64,000 bases of DNA from Athripsodes cinereus. Taxonomy: Eukaryota > Arthropoda > Insecta > Trichoptera > Leptoceridae. The notes beneath the pieces were generated by a model that saw only the letters and a list, made by a program, of their open reading frames with translations, was not told the origin of the DNA and did not search any database. This document shows, in pieces, positions 30,519 to 43,867 of the stretch. The stretch is from contig OX388307.1 of NCBI GenBank assembly GCA_947579605.1, positions 33,209,237 through 33,273,236 on the forward strand, in the 5' to 3' direction. Position 1 is the stretch's first letter. Every line of letters begins with the position of its first letter. The position numbers and the translations under genes are program-made.

Positions 30519-33500
30519 ATGGCATCAAAGGTAAGATAAATTTCGATTTCAAGTCTTGTCAAATGTCTATAATACCTATACTAATTTATTGTAGGTACGT
30601 ACAAATAGGATTATATACATTATAAGGGTACATTGTGTGTATCCGCTAATTATAACATCTTATAAAAATATTACCTGTAATGATGTAAATATTTTATGTA
30701 TAAAGTAATAAAGAGTAGTTATTAATCTGTTATATGGATTTTTGGTTTTGGAATTTTTTTCATATAAGCCTCCGAAAAGACACCTTATTATTTTCTCGTA
30801 GATGTATTATGCAATATGAATATAATATGAAATACAATGTTTGCTTATGCTGGCTTAATTTCCTAACTATTACTTACATAATTAAATAAATGAGCCATAA
30901 ACATTTTGCACAGCCATTTATGAAAATAATCGATAGTACATCTTAAAATAATAATGTGTCTGATTTAAAGACAATTATTGAAATAAAATCTAAATAAAGT
31001 ATGTGTTTAATATTAAGTAGGTAATGTAAATTGAATATTGTATAGACAACTTCGTAGATCTCGTAAGTAGCAGACAATTCAATCAAATATCAATACTGAT
31101 TGTCTCAGTGTGACTCTTCAATAACATGAACTCAGTGTACGCTATAATAAATTAGTTATAATGAATGATGAAATTTCCTTCGTGTATTTCTCATTTCAAC
31201 TTGTGACTTTTTCTTTGTATGTATTAATATTCATTTACTTGCTATTTTCATTTGTTGTATTAAATTGTCTTAATGTTATTAACCGAAGGTGTTGTTGGAA
31301 GTCCATTTCAAGATAAAATTGAAAAAAAAAACACAGTATTTCTGTATCTTTTTTCATTTTTTACTAATCGCCTGATGATGGAGTCGAGAGTCTCCGAATA
31401 GTAGTACGCGAAGTTAATAAAAGTCATTTGGAAGTTCACTACATACTGTGTTTTCTTTTCAATTTTATCTTGTATTAAATCGTGTTCTTTACAAAAATAT
31501 ATTTATTTTATTTATTTATTTATTTTTTATTCCAATAGAGCATACAGAATTAACACGAAAAACAATATAATGGAATATATTGCCCCACTAGATTAAAATC
31601 TGTTCTGGGGCAATACTAGAAAAAAAATACATATATCAAAATACAATTTTTCAAATATGACTTAAAATACAATTCTTTTATGTAAACTTGAATAAGAGTT
31701 AAAATAATTCAAAATACATAATGAAATAGCATGTCATACGTCAAGTCATTTAGAATGTGCAAATAAGATTAATGTAAGAGTAAGTCAGTTATTGTATTAT
31801 GTTCGTCAGGTCTCTCTCAGACTCCCTTCTTCCCCTGTCCATGAGCCAATTAGTCACCAATTTGTTTAAGTTTTTCCACTTGGGGAAATAAATTTAGCAA
31901 TATTTGGGATTATTCTTATTATTATATATGTATTATTATTATATATGTATATATTATTATCCATAAAAATGAAAAAAAATTTTTTTTTAAGTATTGATGT
32001 TTTTCAGTTAATTTCATAATTTATAGAGAATGTAAATTTATATTTAAATTTGCTTTGGTTTTCAGAATTTGCACGGGGAGCTAAATGCTGGCTTTCAGCC
32101 AGATTCTGATCTGAATATGAACAACTTAGAGAAGAAGGGAGAGTTTGATAAACAGGTATGATTGTTATAATAACTTTAGCTTAACTAAGTAAATCATGTT
32201 TGGTCACATTTCACCCATCTGTGCAGGAGTTGTAATTCACTTTGTGGTATTAATTTGCTTTAATAAATTACTTGTTTAAATACATTTCAGATAACCACAT
32301 TACCTGCCGATGTGAATGAAGAGGAAGAGGGTGTACAGAGAGATAGTTGGGGTAACGGGTTGGAGTTCTTGATGTCTTGTATCGCTATGTCTGTTGGTCT
32401 GGGTAACATCTGGAGGTTCCCATTCACAGCATATGAAAATGGAGGAGGTGCCTTTTTAATTCCCTACATAGTGGTGTTGTTTCTCGTGGGAAAGCCAGTT
32501 TACTTCCTGGAAATGATTCTAGGACAATTTTCGAGTAAAGGAAGTGTTAACGTTTATGATTTTTCTCCAGCAATGAGAGGTAAGTTGTTAAATGAAAATA
32601 TAAATTTCATTCTTTAGAATACATTTTGTATCTAATATTTACATAGCTGCAGGTCAAAAAACGTTGTAAATGGCGGCGTACAGGCAGCTGGATGCGAACG
32701 TCAACCATCAATCAAAAATCTTAAATCTTGCGGCGGCAATTTGGAGCATTCGCCGAAGAAATATTCGAATGAATGCCTTCGTTACCCGTCCTTGAGACGT
32801 AATGAAGGCATTCATTCGAATATTCCGAATGCTCCGAATTGTCGCCGAAAGATTTAAGATTTTTGATTGATGATTGATGTTCGCATCCAGCTGTCTGTAC
32901 GCCGCCAATGAAAAATTAACGTGAATACAAGACAAAAATCATATAAATATTATAACGTTTCTTTCATTATACCATTAGTTATTTGTTTATTTATTTCATC
33001 TCATAAATTACGTCTGCTATATCCCCTGTATAATGACTTTTATGTATGAAATTATGTCACATTAAAGCTTTAAACATTATAAATTAATTAATAAATTATA
33101 GATAAAATACACAATATATAAAAATGTGTACAATATATTTTTTTTACAACAATTTACATGGCTTCTGTTAAGCATTCTGATTACTGACTATATTTTAATG
33201 CATTTGTTAATAGAATAAGTTTAAACGAATTCTGAAATATAATAGGTATATTATTAAGGACATCGAAGAAAGATCCGGATATCTCAAGAATCCTAGACTC
33301 CTATTTATCCGCGCATTCAAACCAAAATTGTCATCACGGATGGGCCATTGGGCAGACCTAGTGTCGGCCGACCAAAACTGCTGTCGTGAGAACGTTTTAT
33401 ATTACTGCTCTCTCTTCAATGTCCCTTTTTTTAAATATTATAATAATTTATACAAAAATGACATAATTAAATAATATAACAATAAACAAAAGACTTAGAC

Positions 33501-36500
33501 TAACGTGTTAATCAAAACTGGGAGAAATAGAAAAGAGAAATATTTTATGGGCAATTATACCTATACAGGAGATAAATTAATCTTTAATGTTTTTGTTCAT
33601 ACCTATGTCTGTGTGTGCGATATAGCAATGTGTTGTTAACTTTACATATTTATTTGAATAATAATAATTATATATTACATTTGTTTCACCGCACTTATTA
33701 GGTATCGGCACTGGACAGACACTCGCTGTGATGTGTGTGATGACTTTCTACTCATCACTAATGGCCATCATTATCTATTACATGTTCGGTTCCTTTTCCT
33801 CTGAATTGCCGTGGGCTGTTTGTGACCCAAATTGGGAAAATTGCTATCCTTCGGGAAATTCATCCTCAATCAATACAACGGGATTGAACAGTTCATCAGC
33901 ACTTTATTTCAAGTACGTATATATTACTCACCATACACTTTTATTGAAGTTAACACATCAATGATGGTGGTTTGTGGTTTGGTATGAGTGTCAAATTCCT
34001 AAGAGTACCTGACACAACACAGCCAAATGACTAGTGTGGCAGGTGAAATTTATTTAGTTTTTCACTTCTAGTTAATATGGATGACTTGAGGAGTTGTGGA
34101 CATGATTAATTATATTCATTGTATTCATGTTCATTATTATTACGTCCTAAAGAATTAGAACAATCATGAGAAATCACCAACGGAGCTACAGGGACAAAAC
34201 CTTCTGAATATCCTGGTGGATGATAGTAGGACAGTCTGCTGTATAGAATATTTAAATCTGACATAAGCTCCCAGTTTTCTGATATTGCTTGAGGCTCATT
34301 GATTTTAAACGATCTACAAACAACACTAAAGACGCGATGATTATGGCTATTATTATCTGCCATTATGTATAGCCACGTGGAATGAACTCTGGACGTCCTC
34401 CTTCACCTGATCACTTCATTTTACCCAAATTCGACTTCACGTCTGCTCTTCACAGTTTCTTCAGAGTTCTGGTTATAAATATATCAATTTAAATCATATA
34501 TCACTTATTTCAGATACACTGTCTTAAGGGAGAAAGATAACATAGATGATGGAATTGGTACACCTGAATGGAAGTTGACTCTGTGCCTCTTGATGGGTTG
34601 GATTTCTATATTCCTTGTACTTTTGAAAGGGGTAAAGAGTTCTGGAAAAGCATCGTATTTCCTCGCGCTCTTCCCTTACGTCATTATGTTTATATTGCTG
34701 ATACGAGCATCTACATTGGAAGGAGCTGTCGATGGAATTATTTTCTTTATCAAACCAGATTTTAAGAAAATACTCAATCCAAATGTGAGTAATAAAAAAT
34801 ATTTGTAAATATTTTGTCTTGCCTTTTTATCGTTGTATTATAAAAGCAGAGTATCATTATCTGTGACTCACTATGCGGTGCTTAGGCAGTTAATTTGGAT
34901 TGACAATGATCTTGAAAATACGAAAGACGTCTTTCTCAATAAATATCATTATAATAATAAATATAATACATATTTGTTTTTGATTTCATCATAGTCTGTG
35001 TTGTTAAATTCACTGTAAGTATATGCATTTGTCAATGATACAAGAGTGCAATTATTTTGAAATGCAATTATTGTTTCCAGGTTTGGTTCGCAGCTGTTAC
35101 TCAATGCTTCTTTTCATTATCAATCTGTTTCGGAAATGTCATCATGTACGCTTCATACAACAATTTCAGACACAGTATTTATCGGTGAGTAATAATTCTA
35201 TACGCTTGTACTCCCAACATAAAATATCTAATTAGGTTAGTATTCGTATTACCTACTTATATTCAGAAGACGATTGATTATCATCATTGTTTAATTTTAT
35301 GGCAATGCACCCGAAATCGTATGTTGTAAAAAATTATTTGGAGGTACATAAAATATGTTATAAAACTTCAATAATAAAATATGTATGCTGTGTTAGGGTG
35401 CTAACACAAAGAAAGCGGGTTCTCTGCTTTCCGATGCCTGCGTTTACTTGCGCCGAGAATGTTTACATGCATTTCAATGAACAAGAACATAGTTAAAGCG
35501 GGAACGCCGATTGCGATTTACTTTGCCGTCGCTTACCGGCACTGGTCGGCGCTGGCAACCTGCTTTCTTTGTGTTTGCACACTTACGTAGGAAGTTTTCA
35601 AACATTGTGCCAGTGGATCCAGTCCGTATTTAGCTACATTTTATTTATTATATTTTATGATGATTTATTTGTGGACGAATTGCTTTATACATTAGTTTGT
35701 TGTTAGGGCAACTAACTGTTGCATTAGTTTGTTGTTAGGGCAACTATCTGATGCAAGATCATAGTTAATAATACACACACTACATCATCTTGTGATAGTA
35801 GTTCTCATCCGTATCACTTCAGAATAAATAATTTCATATAATATAGAAATTCATAATCTACTACTAACTTAGCTGGACATAAAAATTATTGTTTTCAGAC
35901 TAATAATTGCATTGCCATATAGTAAATTATATTGTAAGTAACACATACAGTAATATTAATTGTTTTAATAAGGTGTGTTAATTTTATATACCAAATCAGT
36001 ATTTACTCTTTATTATTTGATGATTTGTTTTTAATATGTGCCTGCAAACGAAATGATCCAACATCATAAACATGATATTATGGAGATATGAGAACATTAA
36101 TACCTCGCAATTGAGTTGATCTGTTTTATCAAATTCACTAACAAAAATTATGATGGCTTTAATATTATTATGGCTGCATCTTAATAACAAGAATATTATT
36201 GCAATGAGCATACATGAGCGACTCATAGACATTGAGCAGATACCTACTTGCATATGTTCCTATTTTTATTTTTATTTTGTTATACCTACATTCTATTTAC
36301 AACAAAGTCTTTTACAATATAGATTGATAAACATTAGTTAAAATAAAAACAAATTAAAAAACACAAACAAATAAAATAAACATCAATGAAAGACACAAAT
36401 AGTTCTTATAAACTTATCTTAAACACAACTGCAATTACCTATACTAATACTACTACTACTACTACTATACCATCACGGCATATCCCACAAGTGGGGTAGC

Positions 36501-39500
36501 CAGCAGATCAGCTGCATGTAAGTAACATGCAAACTGTCCTCTTCGTGCCAATATACACTGAGAAAAACACCAACGAAAATTCACAACGAATCACTATACT
36601 AATATTAATGTATAAAAATGGATAGTGCAAGGTATAAAAAGTAAAAGAAGATAAAGAGGGTTAGATTCCATAAACCGTAATGAAATTAATTTAAACTTAT
36701 TGAAAAACAACCTTTTATTAAAATATTTAATATTTTGTTATTGCATAATTATCCATTATTTCTTGTGATAGTTTATATATACATAAGTAGGCACTTTTAT
36801 TGCGGCAATTTGAACTTTTGCTTTACTCTGTACTGTAACGGTTCCTTTATTTGTAATAACTTGTTGATAATATCTAATTAATATTATTACAGTGATGCAA
36901 TGATAGTAACAACTCTGGACACATTTACAAGTTTAATGGCCGGATTCACAATATTTGGGATTCTCGGAAACCTGGCGCACGAAACTGGAAAACCCGTGGA
37001 CACGGTGGTTGAAAGCGGAACTAAGTTGGCATTTGTGTCTTACCCTGATGCCATTAGCAAGTTTGGAAGTGTACCGCAGGTAGAGTTACTTTATTATTCA
37101 CTTGTATGGACTTGCCATCATTACATTTATAAACAATTTCTACTATTATTGTAAAAATAATGTACATACATTGATCTACCTACTAGAATGTTTTTTTTCT
37201 ATGGCTAAAATTTAAAAAAAATCTGAATATTAACTTAATGTTTTTTTTGTTAATCGAATTTCAGATTTTCTCTTTCCTGTTCTTTTTCATGCTGTACGTA
37301 TTGGGAGTGGGTTCTAATGTTGCTATGGCCTCCTGTATAGTGACAGTGATGAGAGACAAGTTTCCTAGCCTCAAGAGATGGTTGGCCGTTTGCATAGTGA
37401 CTGTGTGTGGTTTTAGTGTCAGCATAGTATACATTACTCCTGTAAGACTATATTTTATTTCATTAATATGCTCTTAGCAGTATTTTACTACATAAGTAAG
37501 ATTTGAAGTAGAGATTATTTCTTCATTCCGATAGGAAATATAAGTTGTTTTAAAGTCATTTCGATGAAAATCTTTATTAGACAGAAATCTACGAGCTGCG
37601 TTTGAAGAAACGAGACATAAAGCTTTATGATAGATTGCCTTTACCGAGGATGACACAGAGGAAATAATAATGAAAACAATATATTTTTGTTAGTTGCGTG
37701 ATGATTTGTGTGCATGGAATTTATTTACATATATGACTCTCACGAAAGGAAAAGCCTTCACTGTACACAGAGAAGTATAGAGAAGTATTCCCCAATAATA
37801 CGAGGCTGAAATAATTAACATGGTCATTTCTCTCAATTCTACAATTTCAGTTGACATAAAATAATGATTAGGTTTAGAATCTTTTTCTTGGAGGATTCTC
37901 AAGCATAGCGTATAAAAGGGTATTGAATGACCTATTTAAAGTAAATTATCATAACTTTATTGATCAATATGTCGATTTGTGTATAAAGTTAGATTGATGT
38001 ATTTTTAAATTGAGAATATAGTTACGATTCATGGTATGGACAGTTCATTGGAGTGTTTTTAGTTTGTGGTGTCGACAGAAGTATTAAATTCAGGTATAGA
38101 TGATGACATTATAATATTACCTACTACATTCTGATAATTAATGCCACATCATGTGCTCATTAATTAATACATGCACCGTGAGATAGGGAAGATACAAATA
38201 CTTCTAATGTAAATATCATTTTCTAAAAACGTTATTCATTTGCAACCTATGCAAGTAATGTTACCTAGTCGTATTACTAACATAATAAGGTGTTTATACG
38301 TATCTATAATGTAAATGGTAGATTAGGTAGGTAGGCTTTCATTAATTTCTTTACAACATTTTTAATTTCGTGCAGAAAAGCTCCGGTTGTGAAAAATATT
38401 GTACCTATTGATATGACAAAATACCGTATTTGTACCACTATAAATGTCCTTTAATTATATTTGACAGTTAAAAGTCGTGCTTTTGTCAAAAAATCAAAAT
38501 AAAGAGTATCTGTTTTTTTTTCTCTGCTCCTAAGAAGGATACCATGGACAAAAAAGAATGTAAGATTTGATTTTTGAAGTTCTCGAAGAAGATAATGTCG
38601 GATTGACCGTTCCGTGAAAAACATTTTTTATTCAGTTATAAAAATTAATAATTCGATATAATATGTAAGTACATATTGCATTTATTATTTTGTATATCGT
38701 GAGCTTACGCCGCAGCGCGGTGAAAAAAATGTAGAATATAAAGTGGTTGTGTCATCCCTTAACGAGGAATGGTGGTAGGTGGTGTCATATAGTCTAATGA
38801 GATGGAAGAACTTATAAGAGATCTGCCTCAATTATACGACCTATATTTTATATGTATACCTACTAGTATACATAGTACGCAAGTATAATATTATATAATA
38901 TCCTTCCGCCGCGGTGCGCCGCCACTACTCACATCTCATGATGGTACATACATTATTATAATTATAATCAACCTCTTCCATCAGAAGTCTTCAGCCTTTT
39001 AGTTTTGGAAAGCGGATACCAGAATTATTTAACGTATAAGGTAATATTGAATTAAAGTTCAAAATTAAAATATTTATTTCAGTACAAATAAAATAAATAA
39101 ATTGTGAATAGCTATAGCTAAGAAATAACATTTAGAATCCATGACTTAAGTACTTAAATGAAATTTGGAAGGGAGAATTTTTGATAAATGTAAGTATTTA
39201 CTTATTACATATAAAAATATGTATATCTCATACGTAATCTTCTATTGTTACTCTTGATAACTTCGTGTTACTCGTAATTACCTATTTTATTCACATTTTA
39301 TAGTACAGTTCCATAACATGTAGAAATGTCTTATATTCGAGAAATCACAGATTTTGTAGTTTTGGTATATTTATAATTAGGTATTATTTAAAAACACAAC
39401 AGAAATTGAAATATACTGTATAATAATGGCATTGTTCAAGACATACGTTGTCTTTGTTCCATTCGAATTGAAAATAGGTAGGTACATTTATATTCTACCG

Positions 39501-42500
39501 TAACTTAATATTTATTTTATTTATTTATTCTTCATTGCACATTGATGACAAGCAAATTTGCATAAAAATACATTCAAATCAAACACAAGCACAATCAATA
39601 TAAAGAGGACGAGCTTATCGCTGAGGCTCGATTTTTTCCAACTTACCCAATTTAATACATAAAGGGAATTATGTATTTTTTCTAGTTATTTGTTTTTGGA
39701 ATGGAAAGTTGCATAATATTTTTTATAAATTAACAATTTGTAGAGTTATGGAACTAGACAATTGAAACACACATATTGTTTTTTGGGTATTGTTACGGAG
39801 TCAGTAGGTGTCGATGAGCTCATCGTTAAACGATTTGTATATAATATTATGCTCTGCGAAAATATCTTTAACATAATAGCCAAATGAGCTACTGTTCATA
39901 ATTTAATTTGATGTACATAAGTATATGTGTACATTTGTATATCTATACCTAGGCATATAATATGTTCTCTGTAGTATGCTATTGATAAATAAATCTAAGT
40001 ACTCTTTTTATGTTTTTAGGGTGGTCAATGGATCTTGGATCTAGTAGATCATCATGGTGCTTCGTTCATTGTCTATCTGTTGGGTATATCTGAGCTGATT
40101 GCAATCTTCTATATATACGGTAAACACATGTATATTTTAGCATGGAGAAATATGTTGATGTATGTTGTATATGTATATTTGTATCATGTCAAGGTAGCAA
40201 CATTTTGATACTGTTTGCAGGTATCCGCAAGATCTGCGATGATATACAGTTCATGTTGGGAATAAAGATCGGCTTCTATTGGAGGCTCTGTTGGGCCATT
40301 GTCACTCCTCTCTTCCTCATAATCGTCTTTATCTATTCTCTCATTAACCTGGAGCCCATCAAGCATAATGGCGAGTCGTATCCTATTGGAGGCATTGGTA
40401 AGGATGCAATACATATTAATTCTTAATTTGGATGGTTGATTCAGCGACGTGTAAGAAATCATTTACCATCATACTGTTGTCTATCAGATTCGTATAATTA
40501 AATTTATATTGGTAAATATCTAGATATGATATGACATTATCATGTAGGTGTGATTAGATATTTTTTAGGGAGCCATCTAGTTAGAATGAATCTGTCATTT
40601 TATGGTATTATTATTATTTTACGTAAGGATATTGTAACTGCTCAGTTAGGTTCTACAGAGCATAATCTTGATCCACTCGGACTGAGCTAATGTGTCTATA
40701 AATAAGGTTTTATGTTTCACACGTCCAGTGAGATCCTTCAAAGGCATATAACATAAATTGTTAAAGACATCGATATCTAAGGTGAAAATAAACGATCCTT
40801 TTCCTATAAATATGCCTATTTAACTGAGAAAATGGAAAAAATATTTTTACGAGTCCTCATTGATATTTTTCTACGGGGCAATAACAAGACTGAACTGAAG
40901 AATATAAACCTTTTTATATAGGTACGTACTTATCGTATTACAATACATTATTTTATATGCTAAGTATTTCTTGTGTAGCAATAATAATTACAGGTATAAA
41001 AATATGTTCAGGATGTGGTATAACACGTAGTCTTATGAGATGGAAGAACTTATAGGAGATCTACCTAATTATATAATATATACAAAACGGCGGATCTAAA
41101 AAAAAATAAAAAAGTAGCCTAGTTAATTATTATACTACAAATAAACAACATAAAATATGTGCTAGTGATTTCCGTTAGAAATTTCAGTAGTATGAATTTA
41201 GATACCTAATATAATAATAATAAACTTTATTGTACAAAAATATTTGTATAAAAAAATAGCATTACAATAAGGTATAAACGAAAATTTTTGTACAATGGGC
41301 GAGTTTATCGCAGGGATGCAATATCTTCCAACTAACCCAAGTATCTATATTTCTAAATAATATAATAGATAATGATTCAGGTGTAATGTTGGCAAAAATC
41401 TCTGTGATGGCTGTGTGAGGAATTATTTGTAGAAATTGGTTTTTACTGATTTTGGTAGATATTTTTTACTACTACATATAGCAACACGGCATATCCTAAC
41501 TAACAGCATACAAAAGTCAGCAAACTAACTACATGTAACAAACATGCAAGATTTTTTTATCGTCTAGTATTGGTAATTGCGACAGGATGAGAATTATTTG
41601 TAAATCCACGTTTATGAGAGATTTGACACAAAAATATTATTAGTAGGCATATAAGTGAAATGAAAAGTATCTATAGACATACCTACACATTATTGATATC
41701 AGTATATCTACATTTGAAGTATTGCAAAACACAAATTAGAGTTTAATAAATAAAAATAAAATAATCTTTATTGTACATTTTTTATATGGTACAAATGGCG
41801 GGTTTATTGCCTGCAGGCCATTTCTTACAACAAACCAGTGTTAAATATTAAATATTATAACATAAATACAAGAGAACTATGTATATACATACATAAAGGT
41901 ATATATGAGTGTATGTTGATAGTGATTGAGTATCAGCTGTCCTGATGGTGTCCCGTAATAAGAATCTATTATCTCGTACTTACTGTTGCTACGTATAAGT
42001 AACTACCTATTTATTGCTCGCCTCCATAATAAAGTATCGCAGTAACAATACTACCATAAGTACGAGTATTTACCTGGAACAGATTACTCTAGGATCAATA
42101 CACCGACACTGTAGTGTCTGGTTATTCATATGGACCTGGAGAATATAAGAGGTCGTTCATTTTTATCCCGCAAAAGAATTCAATTTTCGATTGCGTATTG
42201 TTGTTAGAAATTGCTCATACATATATCGTTCCTTTGTGTGCTGTTTGATCATTCTCTACATTCAATTCATTAATATTTGTATTGATTTAAATATTTACTC
42301 TTTGAATTTTAGGTGTGTCTGTTTGTCATTTCGTATTTACGTCTGTCTGTAATCAAATATTATATACGTTGCATAAAAGCTATTGATGTCTCCACTAACT
42401 TTTGATTTTAGCGTTAGTTTTGAAATTTTAAGTAGGTACCTATGATTTTAAAAAGTCGACAGCTATACAATGATTGAGAAAAATACTTCAATTAATCTTT

Positions 42501-43867
42501 CTACCTATACCTACTAGGTACTAAGTATCCCATTAATGGAATACCCAGTGAATCAATTGCACTTAATGATCAATCAATACGTTTACAATATATTATATTG
42601 ATAATCGCCTAGAAATATTTAGGTCTTACGATGAAATCAAACAAAGATTCTAAAAACAAAAAAATAAATAAAAATTGTACATCCTAGTATAGAGATTGTG
42701 AACTCATACCTAGTTATATGAGTAGGTAGGTATATATAGGTATGTAGGCGAGTGTCACAGTACCTACATAATAGTACTTATAGTATGTCTAGTGCATTTT
42801 TGACTCAGCAATTCTCATTGTCACAGGCGCAGTAAGTAGGCACTAGACAGTAACTATCTACCGATATCTTGATAAATGACTACTGTGGATTTGCATTTTC
42901 CCAATAAGACAGATGGAGTTTTAATTCGTACGTGGAAATATTATTACGAGTTATCGATTGTAGGAGATATTTGAATCTATAAAAGTAATAATAATAAAAA
43001 TCTTTATTGCACAAAAAAATTAACAACGAAAATAAGCAATTAAAACTAGACAAATAAATTTTGTGCAATGGGCGAAGTAATAATTTATTGGATAATCTCT
43101 CTTTTACTCAATTATATACACATTTTTGTACTGTAAAAAATATTTTTATATATCGAGTGTTGTTTTTTTTTCAGTGAGCGGATGGATTCTTACAAGTATT
43201 GGCCTAATACAACTGCCTCTTTTCATGTTCTTGGCTATTTATAAGAGACACCATATATACGGCTTCTGGAACGTAAGTTTATTACATAGCTCGTTGAAAC
43301 AAAAATATTAATGATTTATATCACAGCGTTTTGTTATATAGGTATTATATTTATTTTTATTTATTTATTTAAAAAGTAACTTTGTGAAACTAAGTGTCCG
43401 ACACTAAATGTCCGAAGACTATGAATGTTTATTAAGCAGATTTGTCAAAACACTTTCTTATGAAATGTATTTTTCATCGTTATTTCTTTTACATACAACT
43501 AGGTAGTATCATTTTGATGATTATATTAAGATAGCGAATGAGGACAAAAATATTAACTATGAATATTTAATATTACAGTGGAGAAGGTGTATTAAAAGTA
43601 AGCCACTTAATAAATCGTCTTTTTATGCGATGGAATCTGAAAATTCAGGTGGGAAATTTTCGATTGTATGATTATGATTTAGATCTGTTATTTTTCCATA
43701 TCCAGAGAGTGCGGTCTGCTTTCTCACCAATGGAGGAATGGGGTCCTATACACCCACCCACCAAGAGGGAGTGGATAGAATTCTGTGAAACGAAAAAGAA
43801 GGAGAGGGAACATAGGCATCTGTTGCCCTTGTGGAAGAAACTGTTCTTAGACATATTCGGATATTAA
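30519..43867 (+). CDS. Sodium-dependent nutrient amino acid transporter (SLC6/NSS), 12 coding exons
   Basis: Plasma-membrane symporter that couples Na+ (and Cl-) gradients to uptake of neutral amino acids. Exons: 30519-30530, 32066-32155, 32291-32579, 33702-33912, 34514-34784, 35081-35184, 36893-37079, 37265-37441, 40020-40119, 40221-40397, 43175-43272, 43706-43867. All have GT/AG borders and the phases join into 625 codons, the usual NSS length. Visible: TM1 with [10 protein letters not shown] (residues 70-79) and [20 protein letters not shown] before TM3; a large second extracellular loop with C171 and C178 and three N-glycosylation sites (about 183, 188, 193); TM6 [29 protein letters not shown]; and a cytoplasmic tail ending LFLDIFGY. 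No stop or frameshift was found. The first exon codes only MASK; further 5' UTR exons may lie upstream. Subfamily (insect NAT) is from overall motif likeness; the substrate is inferred. Confidence 0.93.
31505..31645 (-). repeat. LINE 3' end in transporter intron 1
   Basis: TTTATTTTATTTATTTATTT then AATAGAGCATACAG and, further right, TTGCCCCACTAGATTAAAAT and TGGGGCAATAC. The A+T tail at the left marks a minus-strand 3' terminus. Confidence 0.4.
32671..32907. mobile_element. Palindromic MITE in transporter intron 3
   Basis: The 237-bp block is one long hairpin. The left arm TGGCGGCGTACAGGCAGCTG and the right arm in reverse complement TGGCGGCGTACAGACAGCTG stay paired over about 110 bp, with a short loop near 32785-32800 (GTCCTTGAGACG). 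It is GC-richer than its flanks and non-coding. No clear target duplication. It lies 91 bp downstream of the exon-3 donor. Confidence 0.8.
35396..35582. mobile_element. Harbinger-like MITE, 187 bp, copy 2, in transporter intron 6
   Basis: Starts GGGTGCTAACACAAAGAAAG; the right end in reverse complement starts GTGTGCAAACACAAAGAAAG. TTA lies at 35393-35395 and 35583-35585, an exact 3-bp duplication. The interior (ATGCCTGCGTTTACTTGCGC ... GGTCGGCGCTGGCAACC) matches copy 1 at 28944 along its whole length with scattered changes. Both are 187 bp. Confidence 0.85.
36440..36565 (-). repeat. SINE-like repeat in transporter intron 6
   Basis: A (TAC)n tail at 36448-36466 (ACTACTACTACTACT) is followed by CATCACGGCATATCCCACAA, GTGGGGTAGCCAGCAGATCA and GCTGCATGTAAG. 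This is the reverse orientation of the family at 28378 and 57285. Confidence 0.65.
38755..38850 (+). repeat. Short dispersed repeat, also at 41010-41085
   Basis: GAGATGGAAGAACTTATAAG and AGATCTGCCT here match GAGATGGAAGAACTTATAGG and AGATCTACCT at 41036-41069, each preceded by a (A/T)(T/C)(A)GTCT(A/T)ATGA word. Both copies lie in transporter introns (8 and 10). Nature unknown. Confidence 0.45.
39510..39660 (-). repeat. LINE-tail repeat in transporter intron 8
   Basis: TTTATTTTATTTATTTATTC then GGACGAGCTTATCGCTGAGG and TTTTTTCCAACTTACCCAAT. A diverged, fuller copy of the GGGCGAGTTTATCGC family. Confidence 0.55.
41218..41345 (-). repeat. LINE-tail repeat in transporter intron 10, best-kept copy
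   Basis: AATAATAATAAACTTTATTG (tail plus reverse-complemented AATAAA) leads into GTACAATGGGCGAGTTTATC and GCAGGGATGCAATATCTTCC, then AACTAACCCA. It nearly equals the copy at the left window edge and serves as the reference for the family. Confidence 0.65.
41468..41560 (-). repeat. Diverged SINE-like repeat in transporter intron 10
   Basis: ACTACTACATATAGCAACAC then GGCATATCC, TCAGCAAACTAACTACATGT and AACATGCAAG follow the order seen in the copies at 36455 and 47460, but with many changes. Confidence 0.45.
41750..41835 (-). repeat. LINE-tail repeat in transporter intron 10, second copy
   Basis: AAAATAATCTTTATTGTACA, then GGTACAAATGGCGGGTTTAT and TGCCTGCAGGCCATTTCTTA, the general form of the insect LINE 3' end with 'GGCGGGTTTATTGCC'. 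Confidence 0.55.
42985..43080 (-). repeat. LINE-tail repeat in transporter intron 10, third copy
   Basis: AATAATAATAAAAATCTTTA, TTGCACAAAAA and TTTTGTGCAATGGGCGAAGT. It ends about 95 bp before the acceptor of exon 11. Confidence 0.5.

Noticed and set aside
34106..34363. 85-codon minus-strand frame in transporter intron 4
   Set aside because: No domain, lies inside an intron of a gene on the other strand, and has no supporting start or neighbour.
36448..36466. CRISPR-like or regulatory repeat from (TAC)n run
   Set aside because: It is the simple-sequence tail of a SINE-like copy; no spacers or repeats of CRISPR type occur anywhere in this eukaryotic window.
30519..43867. Transporter as a pseudogene because of heavy transposon load
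   Set aside because: All 12 coding exons have GT/AG borders and join in phase without stops; all insertions are in introns.
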